DNA of 64,000 nucleotides, from contig NZ_JAAXYO010000107.1 in the NCBI RefSeq assembly GCF_018854015.1, positions 1-64,000 of the forward strand, read 5' to 3'. Origin of the DNA: Igneacidithiobacillus copahuensis (GTDB taxonomy: Bacteria > Pseudomonadota > Gammaproteobacteria > Acidithiobacillales > Acidithiobacillaceae). The notes beneath the pieces were generated by a model. That model did not search any database. It saw only the letters and a program-made list of their open reading frames with translations, and had not been told where the DNA came from. How positions within the stretch are numbered: position 1 is the stretch's first letter; each line of letters opens with the position of its first letter. The translations under genes were made by a program, and so were the position numbers. Positions 18,650 through 28,001 of the stretch are shown here, in pieces.

Positions 18650-18821
18650 ACTAGACCGGATCTGCGTTTTTATTCCGCCTGAGCTTCTTCAAAAACATTA
18701 CGGCTAGCTGCTGGGTACTGCATCATGCGGCGCGCAGGTGCAGACCATCAGGAGACTTCGATGTTCTCGTCCGCCCGAGAGGCGATCATCACCACCTGGG
18801 CGGAGTCGCGGAAGAGTCTTA

Positions 18822-21155
18822 CTAGAAGCGCACTTGAACCGTCCCGAAAAATGAGCGCGGCATCATTGGCTCTGCCTCCAGATAGTTGCCGCTGTAACCA
18901 TTGACGTAAGCGAACTGTTTTTCCATGACATAGGCATCGGAATTCAGCAGGTTCACCCCCGTCAAGCTGAGGGTGATGTCATCAATACCGTCTTCGTGTA
19001 CGGGAAATTCGTGGGATAAATTGAAGCTCATGGTCGCGTAGGCTGGCATACTCAGACTGGTAGGCGCGCCAGTGCTGGCCTCGATGTATTGGGGGCCCAC
19101 CAAGTTCGCGTATAAACGCCCTTTGGTACCCTCATAGTGAGCCAAAATACCCAGGCCCGCAAGATACGTTGGGGTGTTTGGACGAGGCTGACCTATACTG
19201 GTTGCCACACCATACTGACTGGAAGAATTGCTAGTGTACTCGGCATTTTGCAAGGAATAATTCCCATACAAGGAAAGATATCGATCGAGAGCAATTTGGG
19301 TGGCAAGATTGATTCCCTGATATTGCGAAGAACCAATGTTATATTCATAGGTCAGGCCGGTGGTAGTATCGTAATACGAACTAAAGGTATGCACGAAATC
19401 GGATCGGTAGAATGAAAGACTCACATCGACTGGTCCATGATGATACTGCGCACCAAACTGGTAGGTATTTACCCGCTCCGGCTTGATGGTTACCGGAGTC
19501 GATGGACTGGTGGTCGTCGCGTTGCTATCCGCCGAATAAAATGCAGTGATGTTCGGATATTTGTAACCCACCGCGTAATCCGCGAATAGCTTCACCGAGG
19601 GTATCGGTTGATATTCAATTCCCACGTAGGGACTGAGTTCGCTATAGCTTCGCCCGCTATTGGCACCAACGGAATAGTAGTATCCGGGTACGTCATTGAG
19701 ATGAGTATACATCGTCTCATACTTCAGCCCGGGCGTGATCGCTACCGAGGAAACGGGTTTGATCTTGGCTTGGGCATACACTTTGCTGTACATACGCCAG
19801 CCGTGCTCGTCCCATAGGTCATTGTACCCAGAAATCTTCGGGACATCTGGACTGCCATACACAAAATCCTGAGAGTCATAGGTGGACACCATGGCCAAGC
19901 CACCCGCCTTCAAATCAACATAGTGCTGAAACCAATGCACCGATGGGTTCAAACCAAAGGTATTTGTCTGATACGTATAGCTGTGGTAGTTGTCGCCATT
20001 GATGGTTTGTGCCTGGCAAGCAGCGGAATCGTTACCCATGAAGTCATTCCCGGAATACTGGCACACCGTCATCGGCGGGTTGAGATAAAAGGTAACAAAA
20101 CTGTTGTAAGGCGAATTGGAACTGGGATCGACATACTCCAGTCGATCGGAATTCGAGTAGGCATAGAATGCCTTTACGCCAAGAACGGTATCTTCGGAAA
20201 GCAAGGTCTTGTTCTGCAACACGGCCATCATGTGTTCCGTCTTGCTGTTGGAATAAGTAAAATTGCTCGGCCATTGGTAATATCGCCCATATTGGTCGAG
20301 CACCGCCGTTGGCATTCGCGCTGGAGTTGCCCCCTGATTTTTATTCAAAAGGAAGATCAGCGACCATTTTGATGTGGGTGAGATTTCCGGCAAATCATAG
20401 GCTGCATAATAGGAATACTGCCGGTCGTGGGCTCCCTGAAGATAGCCATCGGTCTGCCGCGATGAGAAACGCGCAAATAGGTTTCCATATCCTGCATTTT
20501 CTCCGGTATTTGCTTCGACTCCATAATTCAGCGTTGCGAAGGAACCATAGCCGCCGAAAACGGTAGCGTACATCTCCTTACCAGGCATACGCGGCAGATA
20601 GTCAATGTTGCCGCCGATTGCCCCCACCGAATTGATATCAGGCGCAGGAGTGCCATAGGTAACGCGAATGCCCGAGGTTTCTCCAAGAGTGATGGGAACG
20701 AGATTGGTCAGGTCTGCATAGTTGTTGTTACCGCCAGACAGACCACCATTGAACAAATCGGCAATAGGCAAATCATCGAAGGTGTAGCCCACCTGTGTTT
20801 GCGAGAATCCGCGCACGGAGATATGCGTTTTGACACCGATAGGATTGGTACTGGTGGCGTTGATTCCCGGCACAAAACTCAGAATCGTTGAGGCATTCTG
20901 AGTGGACTCTTGGCCCTTGATGAACTCTTTGGGGATCAGAGCAGTCTCTGCCCCATATACCGGTTTGACATGCGTCAGAGCGGCCTTGTCAACCATGCGC
21001 AAAAGATTCTTTTTTATTTTCTCGATCTTATAGACCTTATTCGCGGACGATTTATCTGCATCCGCTGCGTGCGTCGCCAGCGGAGCCCCGCAGGCCATTG
21101 CCGCGACGGCGGCGAAAAGAGCCGATCTGATCTGGTTGTTTCTAACTGCACTCAT
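18822..21155 (-). CDS. TonB-dependent outer-membrane receptor, nucleobase island, copy 2
   Basis: A 777-residue receptor with a signal peptide (cleavage near ATHAADA), a plug domain with PEFIKG-like and VPGIN motifs (residues about 70-190), and a C-terminal barrel ending in VQVRF, the terminal Phe recognised by the BAM complex. It is related along its length to the receptor at 246-2582. It is divergent from LysR 2, across a gap with that regulator's probable sites. Two cysteines in an extracellular loop region (TVCQYSGN, AACQAQ) could form a disulfide. The ligand is unknown; nucleosides, RNA fragments or free bases are inferred. Confidence 0.9.
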   Translation of the reverse strand: MSAVRNNQIRSALFAAVAAMACGAPLATHAADADKSSANKVYKIEKIKKNLLRMVDKAALTHVKPVYGAETALIPKEFIKGQESTQNASTILSFVPGINATSTNPIGVKTHISVRGFSQTQVGYTFDDLPIADLFNGGLSGGNNNYADLTNLVPITLGETSGIRVTYGTPAPDINSVGAIGGNIDYLPRMPGKEMYATVFGGYGSFATLNYGVEANTGENAGYGNLFARFSSRQTDGYLQGAHDRQYSYYAAYDLPEISPTSKWSLIFLLNKNQGATPARMPTAVLDQYGRYYQWPSNFTYSNSKTEHMMAVLQNKTLLSEDTVLGVKAFYAYSNSDRLEYVDPSSNSPYNSFVTFYLNPPMTVCQYSGNDFMGNDSAACQAQTINGDNYHSYTYQTNTFGLNPSVHWFQHYVDLKAGGLAMVSTYDSQDFVYGSPDVPKISGYNDLWDEHGWRMYSKVYAQAKIKPVSSVAITPGLKYETMYTHLNDVPGYYYSVGANSGRSYSELSPYVGIEYQPIPSVKLFADYAVGYKYPNITAFYSADSNATTTSPSTPVTIKPERVNTYQFGAQYHHGPVDVSLSFYRSDFVHTFSSYYDTTTGLTYEYNIGSSQYQGINLATQIALDRYLSLYGNYSLQNAEYTSNSSSQYGVATSIGQPRPNTPTYLAGLGILAHYEGTKGRLYANLVGPQYIEASTGAPTSLSMPAYATMSFNLSHEFPVHEDGIDDITLSLTGVNLLNSDAYVMEKQFAYVNGYSGNYLEAEPMMPRSFFGTVQVRF

Positions 21156-21573
21156 AGCAATCTCCTGTTGATGTAGCAGCGGCCTTCTTAACCATATTCA
21201 CAGCAAGGAATATGCCAAGGCGATTTCAGCCCGGTAGCCAGTTGATGCGGCGTATGGATCACGATCTGCACTATAATGGTTCACGATGCATGGCGTGTGA
21301 CTCTCTTCAAATCCTTAAACGAATGGCGTCGAGCCAAAATAGTGCAGGATTATATCGATCTATTAAATCGCTAATTTATTTACTATATGTTGAGTTTTCC
21401 GCAACGCTACCGAATCGGCTGCGAGCTCGCCAGGCGCGGCATGGTGACCGTGAGCTTGCCATCTTTCCATACAGCAGAGGACCTTTACGCCAGCTCTGCA
21501 TAGCGGCTAGCCAGGTATCCAATAAGCTGGTACTTTTCATGAATTGCGTTGCAAATTAGTGGACGGAGGTTCC
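21156..21573. promoter_or_regulatory. Divergent control region, receptor 2 / LysR 2
   Basis: A 418-bp gap without a supported gene. It holds TGCACTATAATGG at 21267-21279 (minus-strand form of the AATAGTGCA-type motif) and CCAAAATAGTGCAGG at 21334-21348. A near-palindrome AATTGCGTTGCAAATT at 21542-21557 sits just before the LysR start and may be an autoregulatory site. Confidence 0.5.
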
Positions 21574-22494
21574 ATGCGTCATTTGCGCCTATTCCAATAT
21601 ATTGATGCGATCGTCCGCGAGGGATCCGTGCGGCGGGCTGCGGAAAAGCTCTACGTGACAGCGTCTGCCTTGGATCGTCGCCTACAAGACCTGGAAGAGG
21701 AACTCGGCACAAGGATCTTTGAGCGCCACGCGCGCGGCATGCGGCTGACTTCGGCAGGAGAAATTTACGTCAACTACATCCGGCGTCACATTGCCGAGAG
21801 TCAGCGTGTCCAGTCAGAAATCGATCGCTTGCAAGGCATGCAACAGGGGCAGGTTGCAATTGCTGTCAGCCCCGCTCTGGCCAGCAATTTCACCCCTAGC
21901 CTCGTACGGAAATTTCGCGAGCAGCATCCCGGCATCTCTTTTGTCATCAAGGTCGCGCGGCACGGACTGGCGTTGCAATATCTGCTGAGTTTTGATGTCG
22001 ATCTTGCCATTATCATCGCACCGCCCAAGCACCCTGACGTTTTTGATCTCGCCGTGGTAAACCAGTCGCTTCTCGCCGTCATGGACAAGGATCACCCCTT
22101 GTCCAGCTCGCCTGTGCTACGCCTAAGTGACTGCCTGCAATATCCGCTCCTGCTCCCGTCTACGGGGTTGACGACCCGGGAGATGCTGGACGCTGCTCTG
22201 CGCCCCCTGGGGCGGGACGTTAAAATCGGTGCGGAAACCAACTCCTATGAGGTGATGCGCGGCCTTCTCCAGGACAGTGATCAAATTGGCTTTATGCTGT
22301 ACACCGGCGAACAACAGCCGGCAGATAAACACTCTCTTGTCTATCGACCGATCAACGCCCGCGAATTTCGCCCGGTACCCATCATCTGCGCGCAACTGCG
22401 CAACCGCGGATTATCCGTTGCAGCAGCCCAATTCTCCAATCTGGTAATTCAGGAGATGGAGAACATGCAGATCGCAAAAGAGGAATTAGCTTGA
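21574..22494 (+). CDS. LysR-family transcriptional regulator 2
   Basis: A 306-residue LysR regulator: helix-turn-helix at residues 5-60 (IDAIVREGSVRRAAEKLYVTAS), then an effector-binding domain. The ATG at 21574 has a strong GGACGGAGG site; an upstream in-frame ATG is unlikely. Its 3' end overlaps the stop of the convergent GGT-like gene by 9 bp. It probably controls receptor 2 and the beta-ureidopropionase/aminotransferase region through the AATAGTGCA-type motif. Confidence 0.9.
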   Translation: MRHLRLFQYIDAIVREGSVRRAAEKLYVTASALDRRLQDLEEELGTRIFERHARGMRLTSAGEIYVNYIRRHIAESQRVQSEIDRLQGMQQGQVAIAVSPALASNFTPSLVRKFREQHPGISFVIKVARHGLALQYLLSFDVDLAIIIAPPKHPDVFDLAVVNQSLLAVMDKDHPLSSSPVLRLSDCLQYPLLLPSTGLTTREMLDAALRPLGRDVKIGAETNSYEVMRGLLQDSDQIGFMLYTGEQQPADKHSLVYRPINAREFRPVPIICAQLRNRGLSVAAAQFSNLVIQEMENMQIAKEELA

Positions 22495-24102
22495 GTCAGG
22501 CCCAGCGACGCCACCATCGCTGCGTGGATCGCTGGCTCCAATCCAGTTGCCGTTGGGCAGGGCGCGCAGGATACCTGCATGTCCCATCAAATCGCTATAC
22601 GCCGGTACGACCTGCAGGGTGTGTCCCCAACGCTCCAGACGCTCTCTGACCCGTTGCTCATAGCGCGATTCCAGGCGCAGAGCGGTGACTGGGTCACCCC
22701 AGGTACGGCCCAACAGCCAACGCGGCGCATCCACCGCTGTTGCTGGATCCAGACCATGACACAGATGGCGAAAGAGCAACGCCGCCTGGGTTTGTGGCTG
22801 TCCGTCCCCACCCATGCTGCCATAGGCCATCTGTATGGCTCCGTCGCGTCCAAAAAGTGCTGGGTTGAGGGTGTGGAAGGGCCGCATTCCCGGTAGCAAG
22901 CCGCGTGGATCCTTGGGTTCCAAGGTAAAGGCACATCCTCGATTGTTCCACAGTACGCCGGAGGAGCCCGCCACGACCCCACTGCCGAACTCGTGGTACA
23001 AACTCTGGATAACACTCACTACCCGTCCCGCACCGTCGGCAACGGCAAACCAAGTCGTATCGCCTAGCGCAGATTGCCAACGATTCGCCACCCCGACCAT
23101 TTCGGAGCGAATCTCGTCCGCTTGCTGATCGAGAAATTCCCCAAACAGCAGATCGTTGAGGGAATGATTGGATGCGCGTCGTGGGTCGTGGACGACGCGA
23201 TCCCGCCAAGGAAATACCCGCCTTGTTGCCGCAACGGCACCATGCACCAATTCTGCGCCGAGGGGATCCGCATCTGCCAACCCCAGCCGCTCCATGATGC
23301 CGGCAATCATCAGCGAAGCCATGCCCTGACTCGGTGGCGGGAGGTTGAAGACCGTCCCGCCTGCAAACGGCAACTGCAGCGGCGTTACCCACTCCGCAAG
23401 ACAGCTTTCTAAATCTGCCAACTGCAGCAAACTGCCCTTGGCCTGCAGGCTGGTTACCATCTCTTCGGCCAAGTCTCCACTGTAGAAGCTACCCACCCCT
23501 TCGTCGAGCAGACGACCGAATGTGCGCGCCAAAGCCGGTTGACGAAAAGTTTCCCCGGCCACCGGTAACCTTCCCTGGGGCAGATATTGCGCACAGAATT
23601 CCACATCACCCTCGAGGGCACACAGATAGTGACGCAAGGTTCGGTCTTGATTGCCGCTCAATGGGAAACCGCCAGCAGCAAGTTCGTAGGCTGGAGTGAG
23701 CAGCTCACTCCAGCCCATCGTACCCCCCCAAGTGGCGGCGGAGAAGGAATGTGCTGCCTCCCAGCCACGCAGCATCCCAGGCACGATCATGGCCGACAGC
23801 GCCCCGCGAAAGGGGATCTGCGATAGGCCACGCGCACGAAAGATATCTGCGTGATAGGCACGCCCCGCCTGACCTGCGGCCGCCAGCCCGCGTACGGAAG
23901 ACTCCCGGCCATCGGAGATCAGCCAGAAAGCATCCCCACCCAGGCCGGTCATATGCGGATAGACCACCGACAGGGCAGCGGATACGGCAATTGCCGCCTC
24001 GATGGCGTTAGCGCCGCACGCCAGAAGCCTGGCTCCGACGTCTGCCGCCAAGGCATGGGGAGCCGTAACCAGCCCGCGGCTACTTTCCGTCGCGAGAGTC
24101 AT
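22486..24102 (-). CDS. hpxW: Gamma-glutamyltranspeptidase-family amidohydrolase (HpxW-like, oxamate)
   Basis: A 538-residue Ntn-hydrolase of the GGT family. The self-processing and catalytic Thr is in GDTTWFAVAD near residue 350, followed by SLYHEFGSG and the GSMGGDGQPQ oxyanion region. There is no signal peptide, unlike periplasmic GGT. Directly upstream lie the AtzH, AtzE and AtzG-like genes; in Klebsiella the hpxWXYZ cluster joins the same four families, and HpxW is an oxamate amidohydrolase. The call rests on this shared neighbourhood. The ATG at 24102 follows GGGAGGTGGAG. Confidence 0.78.
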   Translation of the reverse strand: MTLATESSRGLVTAPHALAADVGARLLACGANAIEAAIAVSAALSVVYPHMTGLGGDAFWLISDGRESSVRGLAAAGQAGRAYHADIFRARGLSQIPFRGALSAMIVPGMLRGWEAAHSFSAATWGGTMGWSELLTPAYELAAGGFPLSGNQDRTLRHYLCALEGDVEFCAQYLPQGRLPVAGETFRQPALARTFGRLLDEGVGSFYSGDLAEEMVTSLQAKGSLLQLADLESCLAEWVTPLQLPFAGGTVFNLPPPSQGMASLMIAGIMERLGLADADPLGAELVHGAVAATRRVFPWRDRVVHDPRRASNHSLNDLLFGEFLDQQADEIRSEMVGVANRWQSALGDTTWFAVADGAGRVVSVIQSLYHEFGSGVVAGSSGVLWNNRGCAFTLEPKDPRGLLPGMRPFHTLNPALFGRDGAIQMAYGSMGGDGQPQTQAALLFRHLCHGLDPATAVDAPRWLLGRTWGDPVTALRLESRYEQRVRERLERWGHTLQVVPAYSDLMGHAGILRALPNGNWIGASDPRSDGGVAGPDSS

Positions 24103-24198
24103 CCGCTCCACCTCCCGGCCCACGTAAACAGTATCACCTTCGCTCCAAAGTGCGACTGCGTCCGCGCTGCGGGACTGTGGGGGTGGTCGCGATGATAA

Positions 24199-24585
24199 TC
24201 ATTGCGGCTTGGGCATCAGACTCACATGTGCAGCAACGACTCGCCACCCTTCCGGGGTTCGCATCCAGGTCTGACTTTGCCGCCCATGGACAGTATCGCG
24301 CAAAAACTCGGTGTTGGCGGTAGCAAAATCCTCTCCATAAGTAGTAATGACGGTATTTACCAGACGTCGCTGCAACGATTGACCAGGACGACTGGCCCGA
24401 AACTTGGCAATTTCTGAATATCCATAGAGATTTTCTGCCACACCGTAGCGCAAGGTGTATTCCGAGTTCCAAAACAATTCATCGAGAACGTCGACGTCGT
24501 TTTCTACCAGCGCCTTTTCATAGCGTTCAAAGACCGCGCAGACCTCGGCATGTACAGCGGGCAGGTTGATTTTTGGTGTTTGCAT
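24199..24585 (-). CDS. hpxZ: AtzH/HpxZ-like protein (DUF3225)
   Basis: A 128-residue NTF2-fold protein with the family pattern NDVDVLDELFWNSEYTLRYG, ENLYGYSEIAKFR and GRQSQTWMR...AAHVSL. In the cyanuric-acid and oxalurate clusters this family accompanies AtzE-type amidases, and AtzH acts on dicarboxyurea. It sits 11 bp after the amidase gene. A 96-bp gap follows before the GGT-like gene, with nothing visible in it. Exact chemistry here is unknown. Confidence 0.83.
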   Translation of the reverse strand: MQTPKINLPAVHAEVCAVFERYEKALVENDVDVLDELFWNSEYTLRYGVAENLYGYSEIAKFRASRPGQSLQRRLVNTVITTYGEDFATANTEFLRDTVHGRQSQTWMRTPEGWRVVAAHVSLMPKPQ

Positions 24586-24596
24586 GACTGTTCTCC

Positions 24597-25979
24597 TTAG
24601 CTTTGCGGAATTGCATTACGAAAACCACGCGCTTCTAGAACTCGCGCCACATGCAGGGCCTTGGCCTCCTGCCATGGTGCAGCAATGATCTGCACACCAA
24701 TGGGTAACGAGTCTGGCAATTGTACCGGTACGGTCACCACCGGCAGGCCAATAAAGGAAAACGGCTGCGTGTAGAGGCCAAGATGCGGTCGTACGAGCAT
24801 TTCTTCGCCATCGAGCGCCATCGTTTTTTGCCCAATGGCTGGCGCAGTCATTGGCGTAGCCGGTGCGAGAAGCACGTCGAAGCGACGAAATATTTCCGCG
24901 ACTTGCCTCTGAAAACGCGCACGGACCCGTTGTGCCTGCAAATAGGCGACCGCAGGCAGCAGAGCACCAGCCAGCATCCGATCACGCACATCCGGATCAT
25001 AATCCGCGGCACGTTGACGCAAGTTGGGTAAATGCAAGGCACTACTTTCAGCGTTGGTAATCACATAGGCCGCGGCACGTGCCTCAGCGACTTCCGGGAG
25101 TTCCAGTTCCTGTGTGATTTTCAAGACCTCAGCCACCCGCTGCAAGGCCTGCTGCGACGCTGCAGTACCCTGCTTCGCGAAATAACCGCCGAGTGTGGCG
25201 ATGCGCAGGCTGGGATCCAGCTCCGCAGACAAGCTACCAGTGGGCTCCACCGGGCGTGGGCTTAGGCCCGGATCGACATCATCATGGCCCTGCATCACGT
25301 CGTAGGCCAGCGCCAAATCCTTCGCACTGCGGGCCAGGGGGCCCACATGGTCAAGACTGGAGCAAAACGGAAAGGTTCCAGCGCGAGACAGGCGACCGTA
25401 GGTGGGCTTGAAACCAAAGATCCCGCAAAGGGATGCGGGCACGCGGATTGAGCCATTGGTATCGGATCCCAATGCGATTGGCACCAGACCGCCAGCAACA
25501 GCGGCACCGCTACCGCCGCTGGATCCACCACTCATACGCTGCGGGTCATGGGGATTGCGCGAGGCGCCATAATGCAGATTTTCCCCCGTAAAATCATAGG
25601 CATACTCTCCCATATTCAGGGCGCCGACCAGGATCGCTCCAGCAGCAGTCAATCGCTGTATCAGAATGGCATCCTGCTGTGCGGGCGGCAGATCGCGATT
25701 GATCTTCGATCCCGCTAGCGTCACTTCCCCTTTGATATCGAATAGGTTTTTTACCGCAAAAGGCACCCCAGCAAGGCACCCGGGATCTTCGCCCTCCTCT
25801 CGCAGCCGATCAACGCGTGCCGCCTCCCGCCGCGCCCGCTCCGCTGTCACCAGGGTAAAGGCATTGAGCAGGGGATTTCGTGCGGCGATCTCAGCAATGG
25901 TCTGCTCAGTGACGTCCATTGCCCGCAAGGAACCGGAACGAACTTTTTCGGCGATTTCCACAGCGCTCATCCAGGTCAT
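24597..25979 (-). CDS. hpxY: AtzE/HpxY-like amidase
   Basis: A 460-residue amidase-signature enzyme. The Ser-cisSer-Lys triad is visible in AVKNLFDIKG (Lys) and GGSSGGSGAAVAGG (the serines), followed by ALGSDTNGSIRVPAS. It resembles AtzE-type biuret/oxalurate hydrolases and sits beside its small AtzG-like partner. The start is the ATG at 25979 with TAGGAGAG upstream; the longer frame is the antisense of nothing meaningful and would run into AtzG. The likely substrate is a small carbamoyl compound such as oxalurate; GatA function is ruled out by context. Confidence 0.86.
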   Translation of the reverse strand: MTWMSAVEIAEKVRSGSLRAMDVTEQTIAEIAARNPLLNAFTLVTAERARREAARVDRLREEGEDPGCLAGVPFAVKNLFDIKGEVTLAGSKINRDLPPAQQDAILIQRLTAAGAILVGALNMGEYAYDFTGENLHYGASRNPHDPQRMSGGSSGGSGAAVAGGLVPIALGSDTNGSIRVPASLCGIFGFKPTYGRLSRAGTFPFCSSLDHVGPLARSAKDLALAYDVMQGHDDVDPGLSPRPVEPTGSLSAELDPSLRIATLGGYFAKQGTAASQQALQRVAEVLKITQELELPEVAEARAAAYVITNAESSALHLPNLRQRAADYDPDVRDRMLAGALLPAVAYLQAQRVRARFQRQVAEIFRRFDVLLAPATPMTAPAIGQKTMALDGEEMLVRPHLGLYTQPFSFIGLPVVTVPVQLPDSLPIGVQIIAAPWQEAKALHVARVLEARGFRNAIPQS

Positions 25980-25989
25980 ACGCACTCTC

Positions 25990-26190
25990 CTACTGAGCAT
26001 GAAAAACGGGGGCGAAATCATCCTCTGTGTGCAACGGCACTCCCTCCAATGTTGCCGCCATCCGCAGGGAGATCTGCAAATATCTCTTGACCCCAGAGGC
26101 ATACTCTGGAGCAATCGACAGTCCGACAATGGCACTTACGGCAGTGAGATACTGGGCTAGTTCCTCTGAGCTGTTTTGCGTTAAGGGCAT
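25990..26190 (-). CDS. hpxX: AtzG/HpxX-like small amidase partner (DUF4089)
   Basis: A 66-residue protein similar in size and pattern to AtzG, which forms a GatCA-like complex with AtzE and stabilises it. The helical segment YLTAVSAIVGLSIAPEYASGVKRYLQIS is typical. It overlaps the end of the AtzD-like gene by 10 bp and ends 10 bp before the amidase gene, consistent with stoichiometric coexpression. Confidence 0.83.
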   Translation of the reverse strand: MPLTQNSSEELAQYLTAVSAIVGLSIAPEYASGVKRYLQISLRMAATLEGVPLHTEDDFAPVFHAQ

Positions 26191-27332
26191 TTCATATCTC
26201 CTTCATATTCAGTCGCTGCAGAAGCTCCATTCGCGGCAGCAGATCCCTCTGAAACATTTCTTGCGATGATCGCCACCGGCCCGCCCCCAAGGGGACCTTG
26301 GTGCTCGGCACGGGTGGAAACGTAGACCGCAGATTCCCCAAGCACCGCCGAAAGCAAACTGGAAATCACAGATCGAGAATGACGCATATCCGAGATGTCA
26401 CCGTCTGTCCACATCGTGTGCCGGCGCCCACGCACATGACCCCGCGGATCAGCGTCGGACTTCGCAAATGCACCATAAATACGCCTCGACTCCTCTTGGG
26501 GCAACTGGCCATCTACCGGTCGAAGTCCCATTTTATGGAGCACCCGGTGGATCGCAGCGACATCCAGAATATCCTGCATTACGTCGTGCACGATCTGGAA
26601 TTCGCCAGCCCATCCTCGGGCATTCGCAAAGACACAAATCTCTGAGCGCAGAAGTCCTGGCTTGGCCGAGACGCTGGCACGGGTGGAATATAGACTCCAA
26701 TCGCGATTGATCATATCGTCGTGCAATCTGGCAGCGGAAACTTCTCCCAAGGCCAATGCCACACCAAGCGCCGAAGCACCCCGAGACCAGGCCATGTCGC
26801 AACGCCACTCACGCGCATGTGCCCGCCCTGGGTCGGCAGGTACTGGGGGGATGGCGGCCTTGACCTGCACTAGATGTACATCGCCACTGTCGACCGCAAG
26901 ATGTCTTTGTAACGTTCCAACAACCCGCGCGGTTTCCAGAATCATCGGCAGACGCCCGCTCTCCTCTGGCGCAAAAGAACGGGTGTATCCCACCGCCAGG
27001 GCAAGGCCGCGATCCTCCGTATGGCCATCTGCATCATCGATCGCAAAGACCAGATAATGCGGACAGGTTACCCCCTCCGTACCGCCCGAGAAGGAGAGAA
27101 CGATGCGATCCTCGACCTGCTCTGGAGCACAGCCCAACAAGGGGCCCAGCAAGCGACCGAAGGACATGATGGCCAGTCCACGACTAAAATCGTTGATCGC
27201 ACCGTTGCCTTCGGTCTTACCGAGGATTGCAACGATCTGTTCGGCCTGCACCACCCCGGTAGCGATTGCCTCAGCGAGACCGCTCACGTCGCCTGGGTTT
27301 GCAGGAAAAAAACGAAAAACCCGAGTACGCAT
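26181..27332 (-). CDS. Cyanuric acid hydrolase/barbiturase-family ring-opening amidohydrolase
   Basis: A 383-residue member of the rare AtzD/barbiturase family, built of three repeated units each giving a Ser-Lys pair. Family motifs visible: GKTEGNGAINDFSRG (residues 38-52), SFSGGTEGV (about 80), VKAAIPP with SRGASALGVALALGE, SVSAKPG, and EHQGPLGGGPVAIIA near the C-terminus. It opens cyclic imide rings; cyanurate and barbiturate hydrolases cannot be told apart here. Context of pyrimidine and purine genes favours barbiturate or an oxidised nucleobase over cyanurate. It overlaps the AtzG-like gene. Confidence 0.88.
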   Translation of the reverse strand: MRTRVFRFFPANPGDVSGLAEAIATGVVQAEQIVAILGKTEGNGAINDFSRGLAIMSFGRLLGPLLGCAPEQVEDRIVLSFSGGTEGVTCPHYLVFAIDDADGHTEDRGLALAVGYTRSFAPEESGRLPMILETARVVGTLQRHLAVDSGDVHLVQVKAAIPPVPADPGRAHAREWRCDMAWSRGASALGVALALGEVSAARLHDDMINRDWSLYSTRASVSAKPGLLRSEICVFANARGWAGEFQIVHDVMQDILDVAAIHRVLHKMGLRPVDGQLPQEESRRIYGAFAKSDADPRGHVRGRRHTMWTDGDISDMRHSRSVISSLLSAVLGESAVYVSTRAEHQGPLGGGPVAIIARNVSEGSAAANGASAATEYEGDMKCP

Positions 27333-27341
27333 CGTTGCCCC

Positions 27342-27917
27342 TCAGAAAGGTACCCGCAGCACCTTTCCGGTGCGTCGCTCAATATCGATCTTGTAGACGT
27401 CCCCAGCGTCCATCTCATCGGCCGCCTTGGCTGATGCGAGGGCTGTGACCACCTCGTCGGAATTCATGGTGAGCACGGTCACCGGTTTACCGTCAAAAGC
27501 CATGGGGAAATCATGCCAAGTACCCGGGTGAATCATGACCCCATGACCTGCAGGAATGCGAAATGCCATCACATCTGCCAAATCTGGGACATATCCCCCA
27601 GCAAGATGGTTTGGTTTAGCCAGCACCATGACAAACGGTGAACTGCCCAAGCCGACGAAAATCTGGCTCATATGTAGGTGGCGCTCCAGCCACGTAACAA
27701 CCGGACTGCGATGAGAAATCCGAGCAGTTCGTACCACCGCCTTCCCGGTGTAGACAAAGTCAAGGTTTTGCCCCTCTTCTACACTCCCCCGGTAAAACGG
27801 AATGGCCAAGCCTGGAGAGTAGACTTCTTCTGAGATCATGACGCCATAATCCCGCAAGGATTCTTGATCGGCATCTATCAGAGGGACATTCACGATATTC
27901 TGTTCCATACTTCCCAT
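27342..27917 (-). CDS. Ureidoglycolate lyase-like protein (AllA family)
   Basis: A 191-residue cupin resembling AllA ureidoglycolate lyase, which splits ureidoglycolate into glyoxylate and urea. Supporting segments: LRDYGVMISEE at the N-terminus, HMSQIFVGLGSSPFVMVLAKP in the middle, and ADVMAFRIPAGHGVMIHPGTWHDFP. The start is the ATG at 27917, which has an optimal GGGAGG site and fits the family N-terminus; the frame continues upstream to 27998. Located 9 bp before the AtzD-like gene. It may act on the ring-opened ureido product; the substrate is inferred. Confidence 0.75.
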   Translation of the reverse strand: MGSMEQNIVNVPLIDADQESLRDYGVMISEEVYSPGLAIPFYRGSVEEGQNLDFVYTGKAVVRTARISHRSPVVTWLERHLHMSQIFVGLGSSPFVMVLAKPNHLAGGYVPDLADVMAFRIPAGHGVMIHPGTWHDFPMAFDGKPVTVLTMNSDEVVTALASAKAADEMDAGDVYKIDIERRTGKVLRVPF

Positions 27918-28001
27918 GATACCTCCCGCATAAAGCGCATCTTTCCTGTTCGCAATACCCCGCCCAAGATCCCTTGCAAGGCGCAAAAACGAGGACATAA
28001 C

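Noticed and set aside
22486..24102. Ordinary periplasmic gamma-glutamyltranspeptidase for glutathione
   Set aside because: No signal peptide and the operon context with AtzE/G/H-like genes fits HpxW better.
26181..27332. Complete atrazine/cyanuric acid pathway
   Set aside because: The AtzD-like enzyme is present, but no AtzA/B/C or AtzF was found and the neighbours act on natural nucleobases.
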